Source: Rahnella perminowiae | GTDB taxonomy: Bacteria > Pseudomonadota > Gammaproteobacteria > Enterobacterales > Enterobacteriaceae | Reading direction: 5' to 3' | Assembly: GCF_019049755.1 (NCBI RefSeq) | Contig: NZ_JAFMOS010000645.1 | Coordinates: 1-61,862, forward strand | Length of the DNA: 61,862 nt | Part shown: positions 1-10,064 of the stretch, in pieces | Position numbering within the stretch: the first letter of the stretch is position 1 | How the letters are laid out: every line of letters begins with the position of its first letter | The notes under the pieces: model-generated | Databases searched by the model: none | What the model was told of the DNA's origin: nothing | What the model saw: the letters and a program-made list of their open reading frames with translations, nothing else | Made by a program: the position numbers and the translations under genes

Positions 1-1
1 G

Positions 2-22
2 AAAAACCCCGCCGGAGCGGGG
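2..22 (-). terminator. Rho-independent terminator of the hydrolase gene
   Basis: On the minus strand a CCCCGC / GCGGGG stem with a 4-base loop is followed by five T. It lies about 30 bases past the stop of the secreted hydrolase gene. Confidence 0.8.
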
Positions 23-51
23 TGATGAATTTTTTTCAGGATTGAAGACTT

Positions 52-1047
52 TTAAAGATGGAAAGCATTGTGCTGCTCAAACCACGCAAACTGACCTGCG
101 GCAAATACCGACATTTTACTGCCGCTGTGACCGATGTCTGACAAATCCATAAAGTGCCAGTTAAACGGCGTGTTGTTCTGTTCAGCGCGTTGCTGGGACG
201 TGGTGAAATAACTCTCGGCGCGTTCCAGCCGGTTAGTGCCTTGCGCCATCGCCTGCTTGGATTTACGCAGCAGATGATTCTCAGGATCATCGTCTTCAGC
301 CCCGACAGCAATCAGCACCGGTTTGGCAAAATAATCATTAAGTTGCTGCTGACTGACCACTACCGGCGCTTCACGTAAACCGTAAGGCCAGCGCTGATCG
401 GTATCCGGCAATGTCCACCAGCCCGCGGCGGCACAGACTGCAGCTTTGACATTCGGCTCAGGCAACAGCGTCAGCATACGGTGGACAAACTGGCAGCCCG
501 CACTGTTACCAAACAAATAGTACTGTTTCTGGCGGGTGATGCCCTGTTTTTGCAGCGTCGTAAACAGATTATCGACAATACTGAACGCCCACTGCGATTT
601 CGGCAGGCGACGATGCGTTTTACTGTCCGTCAGGTTGCCCAGGTTATATCCCGCCGCACCGGGGAAATCCTGCTCGCTGAAATGTGGCACGATGACGCGC
701 AAATGATATTGATCGGCGACGGTCATCCAGTCATTGCGATACGTGGCTGCATTACGGTCAACGCCGGTCATGACCATGACTACCGGCGTCGTCTCATCAG
801 CACCGACCGGTTGATAGGTGAAAACGTCCAGCGGCTTTTTGCCCGGTGCCAGTGCGATATGCATCACCCCGGATCCCGGCGGGAAAATCAGAGGCGCTTT
901 ACTGACCGGAGTTTTGACAACCTGAGAGGTTTTCACCACCGGTTTAGCCGCAGCAGACGCGGGCTCCTGAGCAGGCGCCGTGGTTTCTGCCCGTACACCG
1001 GCAGAGAACAACAGCGCCAGAACAGCGCAACGAAGCACAGTAATCAT
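52..1047 (-). CDS. Secreted alpha/beta hydrolase (PHB-depolymerase/LpqC-like)
   Basis: The 331-residue protein starts with a signal peptide (hydrophobic residues about 5-19, then RAE), followed by a linker rich in Ala, Pro, Thr and Lys to about residue 50. The rest looks like an alpha/beta hydrolase fold. The nucleophile elbow reads GNSAG, the acid may lie in the GAEDDDPENH stretch, and the last His may be in DIGHSG. The fold and motif suggest a periplasmic or secreted serine esterase of the poly(3-hydroxybutyrate) depolymerase/LpqC group. The substrate cannot be told from the sequence. The gene stands alone, divergent from queD, with its own terminator. The start is supported by the signal peptide; the ribosome binding site is weak. 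Confidence 0.7.
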   Translation of the reverse strand: MITVLRCAVLALLFSAGVRAETTAPAQEPASAAAKPVVKTSQVVKTPVSKAPLIFPPGSGVMHIALAPGKKPLDVFTYQPVGADETTPVVMVMTGVDRNAATYRNDWMTVADQYHLRVIVPHFSEQDFPGAAGYNLGNLTDSKTHRRLPKSQWAFSIVDNLFTTLQKQGITRQKQYYLFGNSAGCQFVHRMLTLLPEPNVKAAVCAAAGWWTLPDTDQRWPYGLREAPVVVSQQQLNDYFAKPVLIAVGAEDDDPENHLLRKSKQAMAQGTNRLERAESYFTTSQQRAEQNNTPFNWHFMDLSDIGHSGSKMSVFAAGQFAWFEQHNAFHL

Positions 1048-1215
1048 TCACTATCTCAACAGGTTAGTTTCTACTGGCTCACTGTAAGCCAGCAATGCGG
1101 GTAGAGTAAAGAGAGGAGAAGTCAGGATTTGGTGAAGAAAAGCGCAGTTAAGTCATGGCACGTAAGCGGGTATTCCGGTACTATGCCGCGTTTTTTCGAG
1201 CAACGAGACTGCCTT

Positions 1216-1575
1216 ATGACCACCACATTGTTTAAAGATTTTCAGTTTGAAGCCGCCCACCATTTACCCCATGTGCCTGCCGGGCATAAGTGCGGAAGGC
1301 TACACGGCCACTCTTTCACCGTCCGTTTAGAAATCACCGGTGAAGTGGATCCGCATACTGGCTGGGTGATGGATTTCGCCGATCTGAAAGCTGCGTTTAA
1401 TCCGACGCTGGATCGTCTCGATCACTATAATCTGAACGACATTCCGGGTTTAGAAAACCCGACCAGCGAAGTGCTGGCCGCGTGGATCTGGAACGAGATG
1501 AAACCTAAGCTGCCACTGCTCAGCGCCGTGCGCGTCAAAGAAACCTGCACAGCAGGCTGCGTTTATAAAGGCTAA
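1216..1575 (+). CDS. queD: 6-carboxy-5,6,7,8-tetrahydropterin synthase QueD
   Basis: QueD converts 7,8-dihydroneopterin triphosphate to 6-carboxytetrahydropterin, the first committed step to 7-cyano-7-deazaguanine and queuosine in tRNA. The 119-residue protein is full length for the family. His15 and the HGH at 30-32 are the expected zinc ligands. Cys26 in [10 protein letters not shown] is the catalytic cysteine, and LDHYNLND and KETCTAGC are also conserved. An in-frame ATG at 1129 would add 29 residues with no family counterpart, so 1216 is preferred. queE, the next pathway enzyme, lies convergently just beyond an ERIC repeat. Confidence 0.95.
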   Translation: MTTTLFKDFQFEAAHHLPHVPAGHKCGRLHGHSFTVRLEITGEVDPHTGWVMDFADLKAAFNPTLDRLDHYNLNDIPGLENPTSEVLAAWIWNEMKPKLPLLSAVRVKETCTAGCVYKG

Positions 1576-1580
1576 CGCAG

Positions 1581-1708
1581 GATACCCACAATCCTTCGTG
1601 CGATGTCCGCGCGGCAATTGAATGATTCCCCCGGCGCTGACAATCGTCAATGACTGGGGTGAATGAAAGCAGCCAGCGCAGAAGGTAGCGCGAAGGATGC
1701 TGGGTATC
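1581..1708. repeat. ERIC (enterobacterial repetitive intergenic consensus) element
   Basis: This 128-bp imperfect palindrome begins GATACCCACAATCCTTCG and ends CGAAGGATGCTGGGTATC. Its centre carries GATTCCCCCGG and TGACTGGGGTGAATG, which match the conserved ERIC core (GTGACTGGGGTGAGCG type). The length fits the usual 126-127 bp. It fills the space between the convergent queD and queE and overlaps the queE stop codon by two bases. Such elements are non-coding and fold into long hairpins when transcribed. Confidence 0.85.
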
Positions 1709-2378
1709 AGGCGATATTTAAATATTTGTGCGTTTGCATCGACAGTCGCCAGTTCCTAGCAATACAGGTTGCGATGCAAAGTTTGGTGGCGTCTTCTTTT
1801 TGACTGATCGGCTGCAAGGCAATAATACGCGCTTTGCTGTCAGTCAGTGTTTCAAGCAAGGCATCCAGTGCGTCGATATCACGCTGACGCGCCACCGGAT
1901 GTTTCACTTCATCTGCACGTTTCAGTGCCTGCGGCAGAATGTCGTACCCCCCGCGCATATTCACTTTCGGCGAAACGGTCACCCAGGTATTCACTGAACA
2001 ACGCACTTCATGCGTGCCACTGGTTTCAATCTGGCAACTGAAACCGTTTTTTTCCAGCAATGACGTCAGTCCGGTGAGATCATAAATGCATGGCTCGCCG
2101 CCGGTGATCACCACATGGCGGGCGGTGTAACCTTGCTGTGTGATAACCTCAAGCAATTGTTCTGAGGTAGCATTGCCCCAGGCATCACTTTCTTCGGTTT
2201 TGATCAGAATGCGCTGCATATCGACTTCCCGATCGGCAATTTTATCCCAGGTGTGTTTGGTGTCGCACCAGCTGCACCCTACAGGACAGCCTTGCAGGCG
2301 CACAAAAATCGCCGGCACACCGGTAAAATAGCCTTCCCCTTGCAGGGTTTCGAACATCTCATTAATCGGGTACTGCAT
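1707..2378 (-). CDS. queE: 7-carboxy-7-deazaguanine synthase QueE
   Basis: This radical-SAM enzyme rearranges 6-carboxytetrahydropterin to 7-carboxy-7-deazaguanine in queuosine synthesis. The CPVGCSWC stretch is the CX3CX2C 4Fe-4S ligand set that binds S-adenosylmethionine, and VVITGGEPC is the glycine-rich SAM-binding motif. With the start at 2378 (MQYPINEMFETLQGEG) the protein is 223 residues, as in E. coli, and GAGAA sits upstream. A start 36 bases further out at 2414 is possible but has no good ribosome binding site. The stop TGA is partly formed by the end of the neighbouring ERIC element. Confidence 0.95.
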   Translation of the reverse strand: MQYPINEMFETLQGEGYFTGVPAIFVRLQGCPVGCSWCDTKHTWDKIADREVDMQRILIKTEESDAWGNATSEQLLEVITQQGYTARHVVITGGEPCIYDLTGLTSLLEKNGFSCQIETSGTHEVRCSVNTWVTVSPKVNMRGGYDILPQALKRADEVKHPVARQRDIDALDALLETLTDSKARIIALQPISQKEDATKLCIATCIARNWRLSMQTHKYLNIA

Positions 2379-2475
2379 CAGTTTCTCAGTCATCTCAAAA
2401 AAGTCAGCACACATTATCGCAGATCACAGGCGCTGCGCCAAACAGAGGGCGCAGCGGGAGTGTCTGTAGAAATGT

Positions 2476-3177
2476 TTATCGGCCCGGAGAGTGAATAGCG
2501 TCAGTAAAGCGTTGCGTGATCTGCTGCGGGCGGGTGATTGCCCCCCCGACCACAACAGCATGCGCGCCAAGTGCTAAACACCGTGCCGCCATTTCAGGTG
2601 TTTCCACGTTTCCCTCGGCAATGACCGGCGTCCTGCACCGCGCCAGCACTTGTCGCAGGAAGGCGAAGTCGTCATGCCAGAGTTTATGACCCTGTGTCTC
2701 CTGAGTATAGCCATGCAATGTTGTGCCGATACAATCAAAACCTAAAGTCTGCGCGTTCAGCGCTTCTTCTAAGGTTGAGATATCCGCCATAAGCAATAGC
2801 GCCGGGAACTCCTCACGAATACGATGCACCAGCGCCGCAAGTTGCATGTCCCCCGGGCGCTGACGGGCAGTGGCATCCATCGCGATCATATCCGGTGCAA
2901 CGGCCATCAGCTCGCGCACTTCCGCCAGGGTGGCGGTAATGTAGACATCGCTTGCCGGATAATCACGCTTAATGATGCCGATAACCGGCAGCGGCACAGT
3001 AGCGCGAATGGCTTTCACATCCGCGGCACTGTTAGCCCGGATCCCCGCTGCGCCGCCCTGCAGAGCGGCAAGCGCCATGCGGCTCATAATAAAATCGCTG
3101 TGCAGCGGTTCGTCATCCAGCGCCTGACAGGACACGATCAACTGTCCCCTGACGGTCGTTAACATTGACTGATTCAT
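2476..3177 (-). CDS. nanE: N-acetylmannosamine-6-phosphate 2-epimerase NanE
   Basis: NanE converts N-acetylmannosamine 6-phosphate to N-acetylglucosamine 6-phosphate, which feeds the Nag pathway. The 233-residue TIM barrel shows the catalytic lysine at position 70 in IGIIKRDYP, the [10 protein letters not shown] strand, [13 protein letters not shown] and [10 protein letters not shown]. Its start codon overlaps the stop of the upstream PTS gene in an ATGA, so the two are translationally coupled. There is no sialic acid lyase (nanA) or kinase (nanK) here. The coupling to a PTS permease implies that the substrate arrives already phosphorylated. Confidence 0.92.
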   Translation of the reverse strand: MNQSMLTTVRGQLIVSCQALDDEPLHSDFIMSRMALAALQGGAAGIRANSAADVKAIRATVPLPVIGIIKRDYPASDVYITATLAEVRELMAVAPDMIAMDATARQRPGDMQLAALVHRIREEFPALLLMADISTLEEALNAQTLGFDCIGTTLHGYTQETQGHKLWHDDFAFLRQVLARCRTPVIAEGNVETPEMAARCLALGAHAVVVGGAITRPQQITQRFTDAIHSPGR

Positions 3178-4727
3178 ACTCCCAACATCTCCTCAATTTC
3201 ATTTTTAATAATCGTGACATGCGGCCCGTAGATGACCTGAATACCGTTCCCGCGCATCAGCACGGCACGCGCACCGCTGGCCTTCAGCATCTTTTCATCC
3301 ACTTTAGCGGCCTGACGGACGCTAATGCGTAAACGCGTTGCACAACAATCCAGCTCAGCGATGTTGGACGCGCCGCCAAGTGCTTCAATAATGATCCCGG
3401 CGCGATCGGTCACGACGTTGTCCTGCTGAATTTCAGCCTCATCACGCCCCGGCGTTTTCAAGTTGAAGCGCCTGATGAGATAGCGGAAAGAGAAGTAGTA
3501 AAGGGCAAACCACGGCACGCCAACCAGCGGGACATACATCCAGTGAGTTTTGCTTTCCCCCTGTAAGACCCCGAACAGAATGAAATCGATAAAGCCACCG
3601 GAAAAAGTCTGTCCGATGGTGATCTGCAAAATGTGGGCAATCATAAATGCCAGACCATCGAACACCGCGTGCAGGACATACAGCATTGGTGCGACAAACA
3701 GGAACGAAAACTCGATAGGTTCGGTGATCCCGGTCAGGAATGAGGTCAGTGCCGCCGAAAGCAGCAGCCCGGCGACGCGCTTTTTATTCTCAGGCCGCGC
3801 CGTGTGATACATCGCCAGACAGGCACCCACCAGGCCAAACATCATGGTAATGAAGCGCCCGGACATAAACCGTGAAGTACCGATATAAAACTGCTGCGTA
3901 TTGGGGTCTGCCAGCTGGGCAAAGAAGATCCGCTGCGTGCCTTCCACCAGATGTCCGTTGACCACTTCAGTGCCACCAAGTGCGGTGGTCCAGAAAGGCA
4001 GATAGAAAATATGATGCAGGCCGAACGGGCCAAGCATACGCAGCACAAAACCGTAAATGAAGGTGCCGAGGTAGCCCGTCGCATCCACCAGCCCGCCCAT
4101 GCCAAAAATCACTTTCTGGAAGTGTGGCCAGATGAAGAACATTACCGCTCCGACGACAATAGCCGCGACGGAGCTGATGATCGGCACAAAGCGGGAACCG
4201 CCAAAAAAGCCGAGAAACTGCGGTAATTCGATTTTGTTATAGCGCTGATGCAACCACCACGTCACGAGACCAATCACCACACCGCCAAACACGCCGGTTT
4301 CCAGCGTCTGGATACCGAGCGCCATCCCCTGCCCTGCCGCACTCAGATTGCTGGTCGCGAGTTGCCCCCTGAGGATCAAAATGGCGTTGATGGTCGCGTT
4401 CATCACCAGATACCCCAGCAGTGCGGACAAACCGGCAGTTCCTTTATCACTGCGGGCCAGTCCGACGGCGACACCGACGGCAAACAGCACAGCCAGATTG
4501 GCAAAGACTATCGATCCGGCACTGGCCATGACGGTGAAAATCGCCTGCAAGGCCGGGATATTCAAAAACGGATACGCCGTTAACGTATTGGGATTAGAAA
4601 GTGCCCCGCCAATCCCCAACAGCAATCCGGCAGCGGGCAAAATAGCGATAGGCAACATGAAAGACTTGCCAAACTTTTGGGCTCTTTCGAACCAGGCCCC
4701 GCCCCCTGAACCATTGAATATTGACAT
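3174..4727 (-). CDS. PTS EIIBC permease (glucose/maltose/GlcNAc superfamily), probable amino-sugar transporter
   Basis: This 517-residue membrane permease imports and phosphorylates a sugar. Residues 1 to about 400 form the EIIC channel, with many membrane segments and the GITEPIEF substrate-site motif. After the linker [10 protein letters not shown] comes an EIIB domain whose phosphorylated cysteine is Cys462 in DCCATRLR. No EIIA domain is present, so it must borrow one, probably Crr (inference). The overall layout resembles MalX and PtsG. The coupled nanE suggests N-acetylmannosamine or a related amino sugar as substrate, which is inference. A divergent RpiR-type gene lies upstream. Confidence 0.82.
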   Translation of the reverse strand: MSIFNGSGGGAWFERAQKFGKSFMLPIAILPAAGLLLGIGGALSNPNTLTAYPFLNIPALQAIFTVMASAGSIVFANLAVLFAVGVAVGLARSDKGTAGLSALLGYLVMNATINAILILRGQLATSNLSAAGQGMALGIQTLETGVFGGVVIGLVTWWLHQRYNKIELPQFLGFFGGSRFVPIISSVAAIVVGAVMFFIWPHFQKVIFGMGGLVDATGYLGTFIYGFVLRMLGPFGLHHIFYLPFWTTALGGTEVVNGHLVEGTQRIFFAQLADPNTQQFYIGTSRFMSGRFITMMFGLVGACLAMYHTARPENKKRVAGLLLSAALTSFLTGITEPIEFSFLFVAPMLYVLHAVFDGLAFMIAHILQITIGQTFSGGFIDFILFGVLQGESKTHWMYVPLVGVPWFALYYFSFRYLIRRFNLKTPGRDEAEIQQDNVVTDRAGIIIEALGGASNIAELDCCATRLRISVRQAAKVDEKMLKASGARAVLMRGNGIQVIYGPHVTIIKNEIEEMLGV

Positions 4728-4751
4728 GAGATGACTCCGCGTTGTGTTGTT

Positions 4752-4798
4752 GTGATAATTATTTTCACCACACTATACAAATAAAATAATAATTACCA
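4752..4798. promoter_or_regulatory. Candidate operator pair between the PTS gene and the RpiR-type regulator
   Basis: GTGATAATTATTTTCAC at 4752-4768 is a near-perfect palindrome with GTGA/TCAC ends. A related AT-rich sequence, reading GGTAATTATTATTTTAT on the minus strand, lies at 4782-4798. They sit just upstream of the PTS start in the 165-bp divergent region, where a local regulator would be expected to bind. The spacing between the GTGA and TCAC arms is too long for a standard CRP site. No binding specificity can be read directly from the sequence. Confidence 0.45.
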
Positions 4799-4892
4799 CC
4801 TAATGTACCCGGTGATCAATACGGAATTCTTCTGGCGTTAACGGCGTCACATCAGCCAAACTAGTCAGGTCAATTATTCTGAGGAGAACACA

Positions 4893-5732
4893 GTGAGTCA
4901 GACCAAGGAAACAGGCACGCTGTTACTGCGCATGCGTCAGGGGCTGGAGAATTACAGCCCCACACTGCACAAGCTGGGCAGTTTTGTGCTGGAACAGCCG
5001 CAGCGCGTGCTTTACCTGACCATCACTGAACTGGCGCGGGAGAGTGATACCAGTGAAGCCAGTGTCACGCGGCTTTGCCGCCAGCTGGGTTGCAAAGGGT
5101 TTACTGAATTTAAGATGGGTCTCGCACTTGAGACGCGCCAAACTCCGGTATTGCACCCGGCTGAAGGCAATGATGATATTCAGACACTTATCGAAGACAG
5201 CATCACCGCCCTGCGTGATACCGGAAAGCTGCTCGATCGTCAGGTGGTGGCGGGCGCCGCATCGCACATTCATCATGCACGCTCCGTGCAGGTGTATGGT
5301 GTCGCCGCCAGCGCTATCGTGGCCGACTATCTGGGTTACAAGCTGCTGCGCCTGGGCAAAGCGTCGCAATGTTTCGCCGATATGCACCGCGCTGCGATGA
5401 ATGCGGTGAGTCTGGACGGTCAGGATGTTGTGGTGGTCATTTCCAGCTCAGGTTCAACGAAAGATGTCTTGCACGCCGCCGCGCTGGCGAAGCGTCAGGG
5501 CACCACGGTGATCGGCATCAGCAATACGCTGCACAGCCCGCTTTCCTCGCTGGCCGATATATTACTGGTGGCCGCCAAACCTGAAGGCCCGCTGACAGCG
5601 GGATTATTAACATCAAAAGTCGGCGGAATGTTGCTGGTGGAAATACTGATAAATCAGTTGCTAACCCTCTCCCCGGATTACCTGCAGGCCAGCGAACACA
5701 GTGCGAGTGCCACGCTTTCCTTATTGCTCTAA
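4893..5732 (+). CDS. RpiR/MurR-family transcriptional regulator
   Basis: The 279-residue protein has an N-terminal RpiR-type helix-turn-helix (about residues 5-80, with LTITELARESDTSEASVTRLCRQLG) and a C-terminal SIS sugar-phosphate-binding domain (about 125-255, with VVVISSSGSTKDV and GISN). Regulators of this family usually sense a phosphosugar and repress the adjacent catabolic operon. This one is divergent from the PTS-nanE pair and probably controls it. The start is GTG at 4893, preceded by GAGGAG at a spacing of six. The likely effector is ManNAc-6-P or GlcNAc-6-P, which is inference. Confidence 0.85.
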   Translation: MSQTKETGTLLLRMRQGLENYSPTLHKLGSFVLEQPQRVLYLTITELARESDTSEASVTRLCRQLGCKGFTEFKMGLALETRQTPVLHPAEGNDDIQTLIEDSITALRDTGKLLDRQVVAGAASHIHHARSVQVYGVAASAIVADYLGYKLLRLGKASQCFADMHRAAMNAVSLDGQDVVVVISSSGSTKDVLHAAALAKRQGTTVIGISNTLHSPLSSLADILLVAAKPEGPLTAGLLTSKVGGMLLVEILINQLLTLSPDYLQASEHSASATLSLLL

Positions 5733-5773
5733 GCCAGCGATTTCCGCACTTTCCCCTGAATTACAGGCATAAA

Positions 5774-5795
5774 AAAACCCGCCGGAGCGGGTTTT
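5774..5795. terminator. Bidirectional terminator between the RpiR-type gene and eno
   Basis: An ACCCGC / GCGGGT stem with loop CGGA is flanked by A7 on the left and TTTT on the right, so it can act on both convergent transcripts. Confidence 0.8.
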
Positions 5796-5819
5796 AAGAA
5801 AGCGTTACAGGCGCAGTAA

Positions 5820-7148
<1,329 letters not shown>

Positions 7149-7162
7149 CTAAAGCTTCAGTT

Positions 7163-7189
7163 AAACGACGTGCCTGAGACACGTCGTTT
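7163..7189. other. Stem-loop between pyrG and eno
   Basis: AAACGACGTG and CACGTCGTTT form a perfect 10-bp stem with a 7-base loop. On the coding (minus) strand it is followed by AACTGAAG rather than a T tract, so full termination is doubtful. It may attenuate read-through from pyrG or protect or process the eno message. Confidence 0.6.
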
Positions 7190-7199
7190 CCCCGGTATT

Positions 7200-9184
<1,985 letters not shown>

Positions 9185-9988
9185 TCAGCCTTCCCGCTTT
9201 TTCACCTGTTGCCAGGCGGCTTCCATCTGTTCAAGCGTCGCCTCCTCCATGTTTAAGCCTTTTTCACGGATAATTTCCTCGACCTGCCTGAAACGGCGCT
9301 CAAACTTGCGGTTGGCCGCCTGCAATGCATCTTCCGCTTTATGACCTAAATGGCGTGAGAGATTAACGGTCGCAAACAGCAAATCCCCGATTTCCTCGCC
9401 GAGCTTTTCTTCATCAATCACCACCTGACGCGCTTCGAACATCACTTCATCGATTTCTTCGTACACTTTGTCGAGAACCGGTCCGAGCGTCGTCCAGTCG
9501 AAGCCGACATTCGAACAGCGCTTCTGGATTTTGTGGGCTTTCATCAGCGCAGGGAGGGCGGAAGGAATATCATCGAGCGCTGAATGCAGGGATTTCTCCG
9601 CCCGCTCCTGCGCCTTGCGCGCTTCCCATTTGACCAGTACGTCTTTGCTGCTGGCATCTTTCGACCAGGCTGCTTCCTGCCCAAAAATTTGCGGATGACG
9701 GCGCTCTAATTTATCTGAAATGGCATTGCAGATATCGTCAAATTCAAACAACCCCTGTTCACTGCCCATCTGTGCGTAAAACACCACCTGAAACAGTAAA
9801 TCGCCCAGTTCGTCGCGCATATCGTCGTAATCTTTGCGGGCAATGGCATCCAGCACTTCGTAGGTTTCTTCCAGCGTGTACGGGGCGATCGTCTCGAAAG
9901 TTTGCTCTTTATCCCATGGACAACCCGCTTGCGGGTCGCGCAGAGTTTTCATAATGGTGAGCAGGCGTTGCAAAGAAGATTCGGTCAT
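9185..9988 (-). CDS. mazG: Nucleoside triphosphate pyrophosphohydrolase MazG
   Basis: MazG hydrolyses NTPs and dNTPs to the monophosphates and pyrophosphate, and in E. coli it lowers ppGpp during starvation. The 267-residue protein has two all-alpha NTP-PPase domains, each with an EExxE/ExxD metal site: LEETYEVLDAI with DELGDLLFQ, and VYEEIDEVMFE with EEIGDLLFA. The length matches the two-domain enterobacterial form. It lies 76 bases downstream of relA on the same strand, past a terminator. The mazEF toxin-antitoxin genes found at this point in E. coli are absent. Confidence 0.95.
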   Translation of the reverse strand: MTESSLQRLLTIMKTLRDPQAGCPWDKEQTFETIAPYTLEETYEVLDAIARKDYDDMRDELGDLLFQVVFYAQMGSEQGLFEFDDICNAISDKLERRHPQIFGQEAAWSKDASSKDVLVKWEARKAQERAEKSLHSALDDIPSALPALMKAHKIQKRCSNVGFDWTTLGPVLDKVYEEIDEVMFEARQVVIDEEKLGEEIGDLLFATVNLSRHLGHKAEDALQAANRKFERRFRQVEEIIREKGLNMEEATLEQMEAAWQQVKKREG

Positions 9989-10025
9989 AAGATCTGTCCG
10001 TTTTTAAAAGGTTGTCAGAAGCAAA

Positions 10026-10052
10026 AAAGAAAAGGCCCGTCGAACGGGCCTT
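10026..10052 (-). terminator. Terminator after relA
   Basis: On the minus strand AAGGCCCGT / ACGGGCCTT forms a strong stem followed by TTCTTTTTT. Confidence 0.8.
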
Positions 10053-10064
10053 AGAAGCAGGTAA

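Noticed and set aside
481-1104. Long plus-strand frame opposite the secreted hydrolase gene
   Set aside because: Its translation is rich in Arg, His and Gln without any family pattern, while the minus-strand gene has a signal peptide and a GxSxG motif.
4751-4770. CRP site in the PTS/RpiR divergent region
   Set aside because: The GTGA and TCAC arms are separated by 9 bases rather than 6, so it does not fit CRP geometry.
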